The notes: generated by a model not told the origin, from the sequence alone. Numbered from the stretch's first letter, positions 1 to 9,902 are shown. The stretch is DNA of 64,000 nt from Zavarzinella sp. (GCA_041399155.1 JAWKTI010000005.1:124001-188000), one strand, 5' to 3'. Numbers and translations: made by a program.

Positions 1-1184
1 AACGGCACTACACCGCAGAATTTATGGCCGCACTGCTCTCTTCAGAAATTGAAGATGGCAATAAGCGCGAAATGCTGGTCGACCACATTGCCGATACCCG
101 CAAATATGGCGTGCAGGTTCTCCCACCGGATGTGAACCGTGGGGAGCCAGATTTTACGGTAAAGAACGGCCAGGTCATTTTCGGCCTGGTGGCCATCAAG
201 GGCCTCGGTCGCAATGCTGCAGAAGAAATTTCCCGTGCTCGAGCTGAAGGTGGGCCGTTCAAAAGCATTTACGATTTCTGCGAACGGGTAGACACCAAAA
301 TTACCTCGCGATCAGCGATTGAACGAGCAATCAAAGCTGGTGCGTTCGATTCATTCTCCAAACCGTTTGCCCACCGTGCTCAGTTGATTGCGGTGCTTTC
401 CGGTGCCATCCAGTCTGCAGAACAGAAACAACGCGACCGCGAACGTGGCCAAGGCGACCTGTTTGACATGTTTGCTGAAGAAGCGGGCACGACAGGAGGG
501 GATGGTGCAGATGATTTACCGGTCGTTGATCGCTGGTCGAACACGGAACAGTTAAAGTTTGAAAAAGAAGCCCTGGACTTCTACTTTTCCAGCCACCCAC
601 TGGCAGAACATGAAGCACAGTTACGGCGATTCAGCACCCACACCTGTAATCAGGTGAATGAAGCCCGCCACGGCACCGAAGTTCGTTTTGGTGGGATGCT
701 GTCCCAGATTCGCCAGATGACCACCAAGAAAGGTGCCCGCTATGTGCGTTGCAAAGTAGAGGATTTTACCAGCCAGGTCGAGTGTGTGATGTGGCCGGAT
801 TCCTTTATCACGTTTGCCGAACATTTCACGGACGATGCGGTTTACCTGTTTGAAGCCAACGTGGAAGACGATGCCCGCGGCAGTGGCAAAGTGGTGATTC
901 TGAAAAAACTGATGACGATGGAACAGGCCCGCCAGGAATTGACGAAAGGCTTAATCATTAACCTGACCCTGGGGCAGCACGGTCCAGAGCAATTGCCTTT
1001 TCTGCAAAGTGTGCTGACCCGTGCCCGCGGCAACTGCCCGGTGTTCGTTCAGGTAAACGATGCCCTGGGTAAAAAGGCCCGCTTCCGCCTGGGTGGGGAA
1101 TACCTGGTGAACCCCAGCACCATCCCGGTGGATGAAATTGAAAGCGTCCTTGGCATGGGCTCCGTGCTGTTCACAGGGGTGTAA
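1..1184 (+). CDS. dnaE: DNA polymerase III alpha subunit, C-terminal part (cut by window edge)
   Basis: The reading frame is open from base 3, so the gene starts upstream and only about the last 394 residues are here. The first residues (HYTAEFMAALL) are the conserved DnaE stretch just after the catalytic palm/fingers region. A helix-hairpin-helix-like segment follows (IERAIKAGAFDSF, about residue 100 of the visible part). Next comes a linker rich in Glu and Asp, then an OB-fold-like segment (VRFGGMLSQIRQM, then GARYVRCKVED) that binds single-stranded DNA in this family. The protein is the replicative polymerase. It converges on the next gene with only 6 bp between stop codons. An internal ATG at 24 is not the true start. 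Confidence 0.95.
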   Translation, partial: RHYTAEFMAALLSSEIEDGNKREMLVDHIADTRKYGVQVLPPDVNRGEPDFTVKNGQVIFGLVAIKGLGRNAAEEISRARAEGGPFKSIYDFCERVDTKITSRSAIERAIKAGAFDSFSKPFAHRAQLIAVLSGAIQSAEQKQRDRERGQGDLFDMFAEEAGTTGGDGADDLPVVDRWSNTEQLKFEKEALDFYFSSHPLAEHEAQLRRFSTHTCNQVNEARHGTEVRFGGMLSQIRQMTTKKGARYVRCKVEDFTSQVECVMWPDSFITFAEHFTDDAVYLFEANVEDDARGSGKVVILKKLMTMEQARQELTKGLIINLTLGQHGPEQLPFLQSVLTRARGNCPVFVQVNDALGKKARFRLGGEYLVNPSTIPVDEIESVLGMGSVLFTGV

Positions 1185-1190
1185 AGAACA

Positions 1191-2084
1191 CTACTGATCG
1201 TTGACAATATCTTGACTGGCGCGAGTAGCTAGCGACAACAATGATGAGTTACCAGCATATCTAATCATGCGAACACTGCCATCGCACATCAGAAAATTGG
1301 CCCCACCAGTATGAAATGACCAATAGTGAAACATAGAGCAAATATTGTCTGAATCACCGAGGGAGTATTGATAAGGACCTAAAGAACAATCCTTGTAGTT
1401 ATCTTTGGGATACGAATTTATTTCGTGAACACCCAGGTGCATGTCAGCAGTTCCCAATCCCTCCAGGCCTAATCCAGAATACCACCAACCATAGCGATTA
1501 TCCTTAGAAGGTGGACGTTCACCTACTAACAAGGTAGTGCTGGTGCCATCCGTAATGTCGGCTATACGCGTTTTTGAATCGATGTACATCACACCGGTTG
1601 TGCGATCAGCAGCCTCGCCTGATACAGCAATGTAAGATGTCAGAGAATGAGGTAACTCAAACTCGGGATCACGGCATACGAAATCGCTGAACCGTGGGTC
1701 CGATGGACAACTAACCATCCTTAACTGTTCTGTGTCAGGATGCTGATAGCCTGCAACTTGCTGTAAATGCCATGGTGAATGCTGATAAGCAACTACAGCA
1801 CGTTGCCAGATCTTGTCCTGCTCAAAATGAGGGGAAATCCTGGGAACCCAACCAAGTAAAGGTTGATGAGGATCGTTAAATGAGGTTGAGCCAGGGGGGA
1901 AACTTCCGTGCGATGCATGAAATGAATGAAATGCCAGACCGAGCTGTTTTAACTGATTGATACAGATGGTACGCTCACTGGCAGAACGCACACGTTGGAC
2001 AGCTGGAATAATCAGACCAGCAAGAATGGCGATAATTGCGATAATTACCAGCAATTCAACCAAACTAAAAGCACGTCGCGACAT
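1191..2084 (-). CDS. DUF1559 prepilin-like secreted protein
   Basis: 297 residues. The N-terminus is a type IV-pilin-like cleavage/methylation signal (RRAFSLVELLVIIAIIAIL) that forms one membrane-spanning helix. It is followed by the DUF1559 signature CINQLKQLGLAFHSFH, and the C-terminus has the usual His-Gly-Gly...CDGSVR motif. The family (DUF1559/SBP_bac_10) is strongly expanded in planctomycetes and is thought to make pseudopilin-like envelope proteins; the exact role is unknown. The gene lies 29 bp downstream of the membrane protein at 2114-3229 on the same strand, so the two probably share a transcript. Confidence 0.93.
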   Translation of the reverse strand: MSRRAFSLVELLVIIAIIAILAGLIIPAVQRVRSASERTICINQLKQLGLAFHSFHASHGSFPPGSTSFNDPHQPLLGWVPRISPHFEQDKIWQRAVVAYQHSPWHLQQVAGYQHPDTEQLRMVSCPSDPRFSDFVCRDPEFELPHSLTSYIAVSGEAADRTTGVMYIDSKTRIADITDGTSTTLLVGERPPSKDNRYGWWYSGLGLEGLGTADMHLGVHEINSYPKDNYKDCSLGPYQYSLGDSDNICSMFHYWSFHTGGANFLMCDGSVRMIRYAGNSSLLSLATRASQDIVNDQ

Positions 2085-2113
2085 CGAAAGAATATCCTTT
2101 GCAAATCAGGATG

Positions 2114-3229
2114 CTACTTGGAATATCTTCGATAAACCAACAGTAACACTAGAAAAAGATTCGCTGATAACAGCCCAAAAATAAGATATTTTCGCCATGG
2201 AGGATAAATAATTTCGTAAGTACCATCCCTATTTACTTCTACTTGCAGCAATTCCTCATCTTTAACAACTGCTTTAGACAATTTTGATTTGTCTAAGACA
2301 AATCTGGTGTTCCCACCACCATCTGGAATCACCCATTGATCAATTGGAGTGCCTTCCGGTATGGGTGAACGAAATAGAGAATTGGGATCCGAAATTTTTG
2401 TTGCAATAAATTCCTTCACTTCAGATACAACACTAGGGGTGCCATTGGTGTTGAATGTAGTTAACACCATACTTTTTGGCAGCCAGTACGATTCTGTATA
2501 TTGATAGTCAAATTGCATCGCTTCCTGCAAGATAGGCTGTTCACCAGGTGATTTTCGAAATCTACGAATCTCTTTGATCGCGTAATCTTTAGTGCTGTCA
2601 ACAATAATGTTGTAGTACGTACCGAACTTTCCGTAAGGACGAGTTTGAAATTCTATGTGATTCTCTGGTAATATACGATGCACGCTAAGCCAGCTGGGAT
2701 CTGGCGTGTAGTTAATTTTTAATCGTGTGTCATCTCCAGGTTGTAGTAATAAGCATGCATACGAATTCAAGATGCAATGATACTGACTATACATTAAGGA
2801 GCTGCTAACAACCCCCTTTTGTATCATGTATTTTGGGTTGTCTGCAATAGTGGTATCGAGTTTTCCATCAAAATAAATCGATCCAACTAAAGAATTAAAT
2901 TTACCATTATAGATTTCGATTGATTCAGTGAATCTCTTGCCTGTTCGATCTTTTTTGTCAATTTTCTTTGTCGCAATCTTTGTTCGTTCGTTAGCAAAGT
3001 CTACTGCCATCGTGATATCGCCCAGACTGAAGGGTTTGCGTTTGACACCAGAATCATATGATGTATTGAATGGCGTATACTGGTACTGGAAAATTGGATA
3101 CTCATGCTGCCTCCGTTTCCAGGCAGAGATTGCTTTGAGAATTTCTGGATCATGATCCTGGGCAGCCCCAAAAGAGGCCACTACAAAATTATGGACGATC
3201 AACCATACAAACAGTATAAATCTATGCAT
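2114..3229 (-). CDS. hypothetical secreted protein with C-terminal membrane anchor
   Basis: 371 residues from the ATG at 3229; a TTG four codons upstream is possible. The N-terminus is a signal peptide (RFILFVWLIVHNFVVASFGAAQ). The body is a roughly 320-residue domain I do not recognise, with alternating beta-like segments. The C-terminus has one hydrophobic helix (YLIFGLLSANLFLVLLLVY) followed by RRYSK, which would leave the body outside the cytoplasm and the tail inside. Codon use is more AT-rich than in dnaE. It is the upstream partner of the DUF1559 gene. No function is assigned. Confidence 0.8.
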   Translation of the reverse strand: MHRFILFVWLIVHNFVVASFGAAQDHDPEILKAISAWKRRQHEYPIFQYQYTPFNTSYDSGVKRKPFSLGDITMAVDFANERTKIATKKIDKKDRTGKRFTESIEIYNGKFNSLVGSIYFDGKLDTTIADNPKYMIQKGVVSSSLMYSQYHCILNSYACLLLQPGDDTRLKINYTPDPSWLSVHRILPENHIEFQTRPYGKFGTYYNIIVDSTKDYAIKEIRRFRKSPGEQPILQEAMQFDYQYTESYWLPKSMVLTTFNTNGTPSVVSEVKEFIATKISDPNSLFRSPIPEGTPIDQWVIPDGGGNTRFVLDKSKLSKAVVKDEELLQVEVNRDGTYEIIYPPWRKYLIFGLLSANLFLVLLLVYRRYSK

Positions 3230-3398
3230 TGCTCTATCCAATGGAACTTAGGGCATGGGCATGTCGATCAATGTTACTTCGCATTTTTGTCTTCCAACTT
3301 CATTTTCCTTACCGACTTGCTTTCATCCCAAACCTTCGCCAATTTTGAAGGTTGTTGATAATTTGTCGAGTTAGTCTACAGCATCCACTGCATCTTCT

Positions 3399-3563
3399 TC
3401 ATCCGATTTTTTTGAAAGCCAGCGAAATGACAGCAGCATATTCTGATCGTCCTGGCATCTGAGCAACAGCACTTAAATACTCATCCTCGATAGTAACAAT
3501 TCTGACGGGTTTTGCAACCTTTTTTCGATTTTCCCCATTTTTTTCACAAACTGCTTTACTCAG
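3399..3563 (-). other. coding-like stretch in an otherwise empty 447-bp gap
   Basis: The interval 3230-3676 has no standard gene. Within it the minus strand holds a 54-codon open stretch that reads like protein (for example AKPVRIVTIEDEYLSAVAQM near its middle). There is no ATG/GTG/TTG at its 5' side: only a CTG directly after a TAG, with no ribosome-binding site. A second frame overlapping its 3' end is also open and acidic (SKKSDEEDAVDAVD). This could be a decayed small gene or chance. Confidence 0.2.
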
Positions 3564-3676
3564 CTATTATCGCGTCGGAAAAATTTCTACAGGAGAGTTT
3601 ACTTGTCTCACCAATACGGATCTGCCCTTGTTGTTTGGGATACAATAACTGTACCTAAGAGATAAGGGGGTTGGAC

Positions 3677-4201
3677 ATGAAACGAGTAGTAGCGATGATG
3701 TTGCTGGCGGTGGGAATGGTTTCCCTGTTAGCAGACGAGCCGGCAAAGAATCCAGCCGCGGGGCAGCCAAAAGGGAAAGCAGGGGATAAGGAATTTGTGC
3801 GTGATCGCGACACGTTTCACTTCCTGCTGAGCAACCACAAAGAGATCACCCGCACGGTGAAAATGCTGGACAATGGCGTGGAAACATTTACCGAATCGAA
3901 GAATCCCGAGGTGGCGAAAAAGATTCAGGAACATGTGCCCGCGATGTACGAACGGTTGAAATCCGGTAAAGGCGTGCGGTACTGGGATCCTCTTTTTGCG
4001 GAAGCGTTTCGCCACGGCAAAAAGATGAAAATGGAAATCACCAAGACCAAAACTGGTGTGAAAGTGGTGGAAACCGCAGAAGACCCTGCGGTGGTTAAGG
4101 TGATCCAGGCCCATGCGGAAGTGGTTTCCAAGTTCGTCGCGAATGGTTTCGACGAAGCCCACAAGGAACACCCACTACCACCTGTCGATAAGAAAAAATA
4201 A
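3677..4201 (+). CDS. small secreted protein with two similar halves
   Basis: 174 residues. The ATG at 3677 is preferred to a TTG at 3671 because AAGGGGG (3664-3670) sits 6 nt upstream of it. The N-terminus is a signal peptide (MKRVVAMMLLAVGMVSLLA). The mature part repeats a pattern: a segment with VKMLDNGVETFTESKNPEVAKKIQEHVPAM, split here only by position, and then a second with TKTGVKVVETAEDPAVVKVIQAHAEVV. Between them is a conserved-looking DPLFAEAFRH segment. Similar small periplasmic proteins exist in planctomycetes and proteobacteria, but I know no function. It stands alone on its strand. Confidence 0.8.
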   Translation: MKRVVAMMLLAVGMVSLLADEPAKNPAAGQPKGKAGDKEFVRDRDTFHFLLSNHKEITRTVKMLDNGVETFTESKNPEVAKKIQEHVPAMYERLKSGKGVRYWDPLFAEAFRHGKKMKMEITKTKTGVKVVETAEDPAVVKVIQAHAEVVSKFVANGFDEAHKEHPLPPVDKKK

Positions 4202-4368
4202 TTCCCCACCGTGCGTACAACGATGGATATTCCTATCTATTTTGATTCCATCCACTTTGGTTGATTTTCACCCACGAAGTTTCCCTTGACCTTTCCGCCC
4301 ACTGTGGTATTGGGTGGCGTGCTGGCACCTTTCGCGAGTGCTGGCATCTGATACGCAGGGGGGATTTC

Positions 4369-5232
4369 ATGCGTCGATGGCTCATGCGACTTTTCGCTGT
4401 AACTATTTGTGGTGCAAGTGGTTGCGCGAGTACAATCGATTTTGTTACTGGGGAACGGTTCCTGTCGAACCCGGTAGAAGCAGTCTTTACACCTGCAGAA
4501 GAGCCCATGTGGGTGCTGGAAAACGCACCAGAAGGGGATCGGCGGGAAAAAGCATTCCGCGATCTCGAAGAACCAATCCACAATGGTGGCGATGCGGCCC
4601 AGCAGGCCAAAGCAGTGCAGTGGGTGCGTACTGGTGCCACGACTGACCGTCGGGCGTTGGTGCGTCTCGCAGCAATTGAGGCTGCTGCCAACTTTAAAGA
4701 TCCCCAGGCCGCCGATATTCTGGTCGACGCCTATCGAAATGCCGCATTTAATGCCCCACCGACGACAGGATCGGCGGATGTTCAACCCGTTGCTGGTCTG
4801 GAAAAAGCAAACGAAGTGGCATCATTCACACCCGATACGATCACAACGATTCGTTGTCGCAGTCTGGCGGGGTTGGGCAAAATCCAAAGCCCCAAAGCAC
4901 GTGAATTATTGATTGAAGTTGCCAAACAGCAACAAACTAACATCAACCCACAACAGAATCTGGACAGCCTGTCGCTCGCCCGCTTCAATGCCACCGTGGG
5001 GACAAACGAAACCGACCACCAGACCGTGCGTCTGGCAGCAATCCGCTCTCTTGGTGAATACCGGAATGACCCCGCTGCGATGCAGGCCCTGGTCGAGATT
5101 ATGGAATCAGAACGGGATGTCGCACTGCGAAGCCGGGCCCACGAATCATTAGAAATGATGTCCGGCCAGAGCTTCCCCGCCGATCCCAAACCTTGGAAAG
5201 AGTGGCTGAATAGTAAACAAGGCACCCGATAG
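4369..5232 (+). CDS. HEAT-repeat-like lipoprotein
   Basis: 287 residues from the ATG at 4369, which follows AGGGGGG (4357-4363). An upstream TTG at 4261 in frame has no ribosome-binding site. The N-terminus is a lipoprotein signal (MRRWLMRLFAVTICGASGC) with the lipobox cysteine at residue 19. The remainder is alpha-helical with repeated R-x-x-A-x-x-x-L-G patterns (TIRCRSLAGLGKI; TVRLAAIRSLGEY; VALRSRAHESLEM), typical of HEAT/PBS-lyase repeats that serve as protein-binding scaffolds. It is likely anchored to an envelope membrane. Its partner is unknown. Confidence 0.82.
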   Translation: MRRWLMRLFAVTICGASGCASTIDFVTGERFLSNPVEAVFTPAEEPMWVLENAPEGDRREKAFRDLEEPIHNGGDAAQQAKAVQWVRTGATTDRRALVRLAAIEAAANFKDPQAADILVDAYRNAAFNAPPTTGSADVQPVAGLEKANEVASFTPDTITTIRCRSLAGLGKIQSPKARELLIEVAKQQQTNINPQQNLDSLSLARFNATVGTNETDHQTVRLAAIRSLGEYRNDPAAMQALVEIMESERDVALRSRAHESLEMMSGQSFPADPKPWKEWLNSKQGTR

Positions 5233-5420
5233 GGGGCAGATCCCTTGGCACGTTGACTTTTTGAATCCTGATTAATTCTAAATACATTCATTGTTTCCTG
5301 GAATAGCCCAACCAGCATACTCAGTTCCTTTTGTGTTGCAATGAGTAGTACTTGATCGTACTATTCTGCTACAATATCTCAAATTGCTTTTCCTGGGACA
5401 GATAGCCCCAAGCAGGAAAC

Positions 5421-8249
5421 ATGTCGAATCCAAATAATGAACCGGTTACAGAAACACTGACCAATCGTCCCATTGCACCACCACAGCAGCTTGAAACGCA
5501 TCTGGGGCACACGACGGAATCAGCACATGATGCCATTCCTTTTGCCCCACCGTTAGCTGCGGGGGAACTTGGCAGATTGGGCAAGTATCGTATTATCAGA
5601 GAACTGGGCCATGGTGGTATGGGGGCAGTATATCAGGCACACGATGAGCACCTTGACCGTGATGTCGCACTGAAAGTAATGCTACCCACTGCTGCAAAGA
5701 AAGAGATTGCGAAAACCCGATTTTTGAGAGAAGCACGGGCTGCCGCAAAAATTGACAGTGATTACGTTGTTGCCATCTATGAAGCAGCCGAAATTGACGG
5801 CGTTCCCTACATTTCGCAACAATTGCTGAAAGGTTGTCCTCTCGATGAATATCTGGTCAGCAAGGGCTCACTTTCAATTCCAGAGATTATTCGGATCGGA
5901 CGTGATGTGGCCCGTGGTTTGGCAAAAGCACACGAACTTGGGTTAATCCACCGCGACATTAAACCAGGAAACCTCTGGTGCGAAGTTCCTGATGGCCGCA
6001 TCAAAATATTGGATTTTGGGCTGGCGAAATCTTTTGCAGATAATGGCCCAGAGGTAACCAGTAATGGTTCAATTCTGGGGACACCTGCCTATATGTCGGT
6101 GGAGCAGGCAAGTGGCGAACAGCTCGACGGACGCTCGGATCTCTTCAGCCTGGGTGCAGTTCTCTATCGACTTGTTACAGGTCAAACTCCATTTCCTGGT
6201 AATCATCCAGGTCAGGTGCTGAAGGATTTACTAATAAAAGAACCAACACCGATTCTAGATTTACAACCGAATATTCCACCAGAACTGGCAAATTTCATTC
6301 ATCGACTGTTGGCTAAGAATCCTGATCAGCGTCCCCAGACTGCTCAGGATGTTGAAAGCGAATTGAGCCAGTTGTTGCGATTTTGGGAGCCTTTGGAGAA
6401 TCGAACAGTAACTTCCGCAAACATTACATCCACAGTACTTCCACTGGCAGGACAGGCAACAGCAGTAGACTCTATTGCCAATAAACCTACTGTCGACATG
6501 CCGTCCAGCGTAAAGAAAAATACTTTTTTTCGAATACTACTTTTTCTCGTTCCACTGCTGATCGTGGTAGCGGGTGGCTACATCATCATCAAAATCACTA
6601 ACAAGGATGGCACGGTAACCGAGTTAAAGGTCGACGATCAATCGAAGATCGAAATCGATGGCAGGATTGTGACGCCTGAACCACCGAAGCCAGAACCCAA
6701 GAAACTCATTCGTGATTACGATCCTGAATACAAGTGGCTGGCAGCTCTACCTGCAGAAGAGCAGGTAAAAGAACTCAGCGAAGAATTGAAGCGACTCAAT
6801 CCTGGCTTTGATGGGAAGCTGGAACCGACCATCGAGAAAAATAAAGTAATTTACCTGAAATTTTTTACGATGAAAGTTTCAAATATTGCTCCATTGAAGG
6901 CTATAAATAGTCTTGTTAGTTTACAAATGACTGGAGCTAATGCTTATGATCCGGGGAAATTAGCAGATATTTCCCCACTTAAAGGACTGAAATTAGAAGT
7001 GCTTTATATTGGATCTAATCCCATCACTGATCTGTCTCCACTACAAGGGATGCCGATCAAATGGCTGGATCTCTGGGCCTGCCCTTACAAAGATTTGATG
7101 CCACTGGAGGGTATGCCGCTGACATGGTTAAATCTGGGTGGTGCGAATCAGAACCCTGATCTGTCGCTGTTGAAGAAATTACCACTTGAATTCCTGGGTA
7201 TGAACACATCGCAAGTCAGCGATCTTGAACCTTTGACTTCGCTTCCTCTCAAAACGCTTCATTGTTCAAATACAAAAGTCCAAAGTTTAAAGCCGCTGGA
7301 AAACATGAAGCTTCAGAAGTTAACATTAACAAATACACTCGTTGCAGATTTGTCGCCGATCAAAGAGTTAAGCTTGGTTTTTCTGGAGTGTGATGGCTCG
7401 AAAGTAACCAATTTAGCACCAGTCAAAGGAATGCCTTTAAAAACCATCCGCTGCAATTTCAACTATCAGCGCGATTGCCAGTTGCTTCGTGAGATCAAAA
7501 CACTGGAGAAAATTAATGACCGACCTGCAGCAGATTTCTGGAAGACCATGGAACTGAGCCAGCTACCCCCAGTAGAAGGCCCGGCGGCAGATCGTCGAGC
7601 AGCCGAGTGGGTGCTCTGCCATGGTGGAACGGTAGGAATTAAAAATGTCGGTGATATTAAAGCAATGATCGATCTTCCAAAAGCAGATTTTGAAATTACA
7701 CACATTAAAATGCATTGGATGAGAATTAACGATGATGAATTATTAATCCTTAAAAATTTAAAGTCGCTTGTTTCCTTCCAGACACAGGTTGCATTAATAA
7801 CCGATGATGGACTAGCACATTTAAAGAACATCACTTCACTAAAAGAGATAACTCTCCTCGGATCGATTGTTACTGATGTCGGTTTGGCACAGTTGAAGGG
7901 CTTGCCTAATCTTGAATGGTTAAACGTGAGTGGCACTAAAGTTGGAGATGCTGGACTGGAGTATCTGAAAGAAATCCCGTCTCTTCAAGCAATACAAATG
8001 GAGGCAACCCCAGTAACGGATGAAGGACTGGTCCACATCAAGGATTTCAACAATCTCGGTCTGTTATTCCTGGGCAGCACGAGAGTAAGTGACGAAGGAC
8101 TAGTCCACCTGAAAGATTGCAAAAAGCTTAAACATCTTGATTTGAATCATACGAAAGTGACTGCAGAAGGGGTAAAGACATTCGCGGCTGCGATGCCCCA
8201 ATGCCGAATCATCAGCGACTTTGGAGTCTTTGAACCGAAGATCAAGTAA
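5421..8249 (+). CDS. membrane Ser/Thr protein kinase with leucine-rich-repeat sensor region
   Basis: 942 residues. A Pkn2/Hanks-type kinase domain spans about 56-318: Gly-loop GHGGMGAVY at 63, catalytic Lys85, HRDIKPGN at 177-184, DFG at 198-200 and GTPAYMSVEQ at 220-229. One membrane helix follows (about 369-390, FRILLFLVPLLIVVAGGYII). Residues 480-930 contain two sets of leucine-rich repeats: an internalin-like set (DLSPLQGMPIKWLDL type) and a second set with the D-x-GL-x-x-L pattern (TDDGLAHLKN, TDEGLVHIKD). Topology predicts a cytoplasmic kinase and an outer LRR domain, that is, a receptor kinase. All catalytic residues are present. Its substrates are unknown, and there is no adjacent regulator gene. 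Confidence 0.95.
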   Translation: MSNPNNEPVTETLTNRPIAPPQQLETHLGHTTESAHDAIPFAPPLAAGELGRLGKYRIIRELGHGGMGAVYQAHDEHLDRDVALKVMLPTAAKKEIAKTRFLREARAAAKIDSDYVVAIYEAAEIDGVPYISQQLLKGCPLDEYLVSKGSLSIPEIIRIGRDVARGLAKAHELGLIHRDIKPGNLWCEVPDGRIKILDFGLAKSFADNGPEVTSNGSILGTPAYMSVEQASGEQLDGRSDLFSLGAVLYRLVTGQTPFPGNHPGQVLKDLLIKEPTPILDLQPNIPPELANFIHRLLAKNPDQRPQTAQDVESELSQLLRFWEPLENRTVTSANITSTVLPLAGQATAVDSIANKPTVDMPSSVKKNTFFRILLFLVPLLIVVAGGYIIIKITNKDGTVTELKVDDQSKIEIDGRIVTPEPPKPEPKKLIRDYDPEYKWLAALPAEEQVKELSEELKRLNPGFDGKLEPTIEKNKVIYLKFFTMKVSNIAPLKAINSLVSLQMTGANAYDPGKLADISPLKGLKLEVLYIGSNPITDLSPLQGMPIKWLDLWACPYKDLMPLEGMPLTWLNLGGANQNPDLSLLKKLPLEFLGMNTSQVSDLEPLTSLPLKTLHCSNTKVQSLKPLENMKLQKLTLTNTLVADLSPIKELSLVFLECDGSKVTNLAPVKGMPLKTIRCNFNYQRDCQLLREIKTLEKINDRPAADFWKTMELSQLPPVEGPAADRRAAEWVLCHGGTVGIKNVGDIKAMIDLPKADFEITHIKMHWMRINDDELLILKNLKSLVSFQTQVALITDDGLAHLKNITSLKEITLLGSIVTDVGLAQLKGLPNLEWLNVSGTKVGDAGLEYLKEIPSLQAIQMEATPVTDEGLVHIKDFNNLGLLFLGSTRVSDEGLVHLKDCKKLKHLDLNHTKVTAEGVKTFAAAMPQCRIISDFGVFEPKIK

Positions 8250-8334
8250 TAAAGCCCCGCCAATTTTTCCCTTCGCTAAGTTCGTGCGGGTCTGGTACCA
8301 TACTTCAGGATAAAATTCCGCACGGAGTAAGCAG

Positions 8335-9261
8335 ATGGCGTTTCAATTTCCCCGTTGTGAAGTAGTGCCCACAGCCGATCATCAGGCCGTTTTTCGCATT
8401 GATGGTGAAGAACGCCTGCGTTGGCATTACGGTCCCGATTACCCACGGCCGTTTCTCTATCCGCTGGTGGGGCCATCTGGCACCGTGCTGACACGGATGG
8501 GACATCCGGGTGCTCCAAACCACGATCATCATCGTTCAATCTGGTTCGCCCACAATAAGGTGCTGGGCATCGATTTCTGGGCAGATCGCAAACCGCCGAA
8601 AATTTATCAGAAAGATTGGTACTGCTACGTCGATGGTGCGGATGAAGCGGTGATGGCAGTACAACTGGGCTGGCAGGATGGCCACGACCCAAAAGATCTG
8701 CTGGTACAGGACGTGATTGTGGCGGTGCGGCCCGGACCAGATAAAGAGCTGTTTCTGGAAATCCAGACCACCTTCAAACCGGTGGCGGCAGAACTGGAAT
8801 TCGGCAAAACTAATTTTGGCTTTCTGGCCGTGCGGGTGGCAAAGCACCTTTCCGCCCACTTTGGCGGTGGGGAATTGACCGGATCGGATGGCACGAAGGG
8901 AGAACCTGCCCTGTTTGGCAAAGCGTTCCGCTGGATGGACTATTCTGGGCCCGCACCAGGTGGGGATCAGGAAGGGATTACCTATTTCGACCATCCAGGC
9001 AATCCCGGTCACCCGGTGAAGTGGCACGTCCGCGAAGATGGCTGGATGGGTGCGTCTGTATGCATGGATGGGCCCCACACGATTTCCAAAGAAGGCCCCC
9101 TGACGTTGCGTTACCTGCTTTGGGCCCACCGTGGGCAACATAAGCTGGATAAGGCAGCCAAAGTTTTTCAGGATTTTTCTAATCTGGGCATGTGGGAGTT
9201 GGTGAAACAACCCGTCAAACACACCATGTGGGGTGTCAAACGCCTGCCAGTCCGTGGCTAA
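8335..9261 (+). CDS. PmoA-like (DUF6807-type) protein
   Basis: 308 residues with no signal peptide. The pattern YPRPFLYPLVGPSG...HPGAPNHDHHRSIWFAH near residues 42-76, followed by GIDFWAD, matches the planctomycete family annotated as PmoA or DUF6807. Despite the name it is not a methane monooxygenase subunit. The His/Asp-rich N-terminal motif suggests a metal or sugar ligand site in a beta-sandwich fold. Members usually accompany sugar or glycan catabolism genes, but none is adjacent here. The ATG at 8335 follows GGAGTAAGCAG. Confidence 0.85.
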   Translation: MAFQFPRCEVVPTADHQAVFRIDGEERLRWHYGPDYPRPFLYPLVGPSGTVLTRMGHPGAPNHDHHRSIWFAHNKVLGIDFWADRKPPKIYQKDWYCYVDGADEAVMAVQLGWQDGHDPKDLLVQDVIVAVRPGPDKELFLEIQTTFKPVAAELEFGKTNFGFLAVRVAKHLSAHFGGGELTGSDGTKGEPALFGKAFRWMDYSGPAPGGDQEGITYFDHPGNPGHPVKWHVREDGWMGASVCMDGPHTISKEGPLTLRYLLWAHRGQHKLDKAAKVFQDFSNLGMWELVKQPVKHTMWGVKRLPVRG

Positions 9262-9380
9262 CGAAAAAAATGAGAAAAATATCATTTTCTATGGGCGGAA
9301 ACCGATGAAAATCCGTTTTTGCGAAATCTCACGCACCGTGGGGCGAATAACGTTAAAACGGTAATAAAGAGGCTGGAATC

Positions 9381-9902
9381 ATGCTCGGCGATTATGAAAC
9401 CCAGATGGAATACCACGGACGGGGTGCAACAGCGATTGAAAAAGCGATGACCATTCTGGTTTCTCGTGGATTTTCGTTGCAGGAACATAGTGAACAGCAC
9501 GTTCTGGCCACCAGCAGTGGCTATAACAATAATCGTCAGGACCCACTGCTTGGGGCGTCTCAAATTGAACTGCGTGCGGGCTATAACAACTTACAACTCT
9601 CAGCCGATCTCAGCAGTGCTCGCTGGTTGCAGAAATTTGTCAGCACTTTTCCGATGATTTTAACCGTTGTGATCTTGGGGATTGTCAGTATTGTTCTCTC
9701 CCTGACCACGCCAATGGGAGTGTGGGTATATATTCTGCTGGGTATCTTTGCAGTGGATGTCGTCATATTTTCCATCGTGGGAAAACTTGTTGGCGGCAAG
9801 ATCATGCAGAATACCACCAATGCACTGGAACAGTTTCTGAACAACGTGGTACAACTGGCGGATGCCCAACTGGCCTCGACCCATCCGCATGAAGACAGTT
9901 GA
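9381..9902 (+). CDS. hypothetical small membrane protein
   Basis: 173 residues. A soluble N-terminal part of about 90 residues precedes two adjacent membrane helices (FPMILTVVILGIVSIVLSL and MGVWVYILLGIFAVDVVIFS) separated by a short turn. The C-terminal tail (EQFLNNVVQLADAQL) is amphipathic. The ATG follows AAAGAGG. The gene is convergent with rnpB on the other strand. I do not recognise the family. Confidence 0.75.
   Translation: MLGDYETQMEYHGRGATAIEKAMTILVSRGFSLQEHSEQHVLATSSGYNNNRQDPLLGASQIELRAGYNNLQLSADLSSARWLQKFVSTFPMILTVVILGIVSIVLSLTTPMGVWVYILLGIFAVDVVIFSIVGKLVGGKIMQNTTNALEQFLNNVVQLADAQLASTHPHEDS

Noticed and set aside
8536..9285. 249-codon minus-strand ORF
   Set aside because: It is the complement of the PmoA-like gene, which has clear family motifs and a ribosome-binding site.
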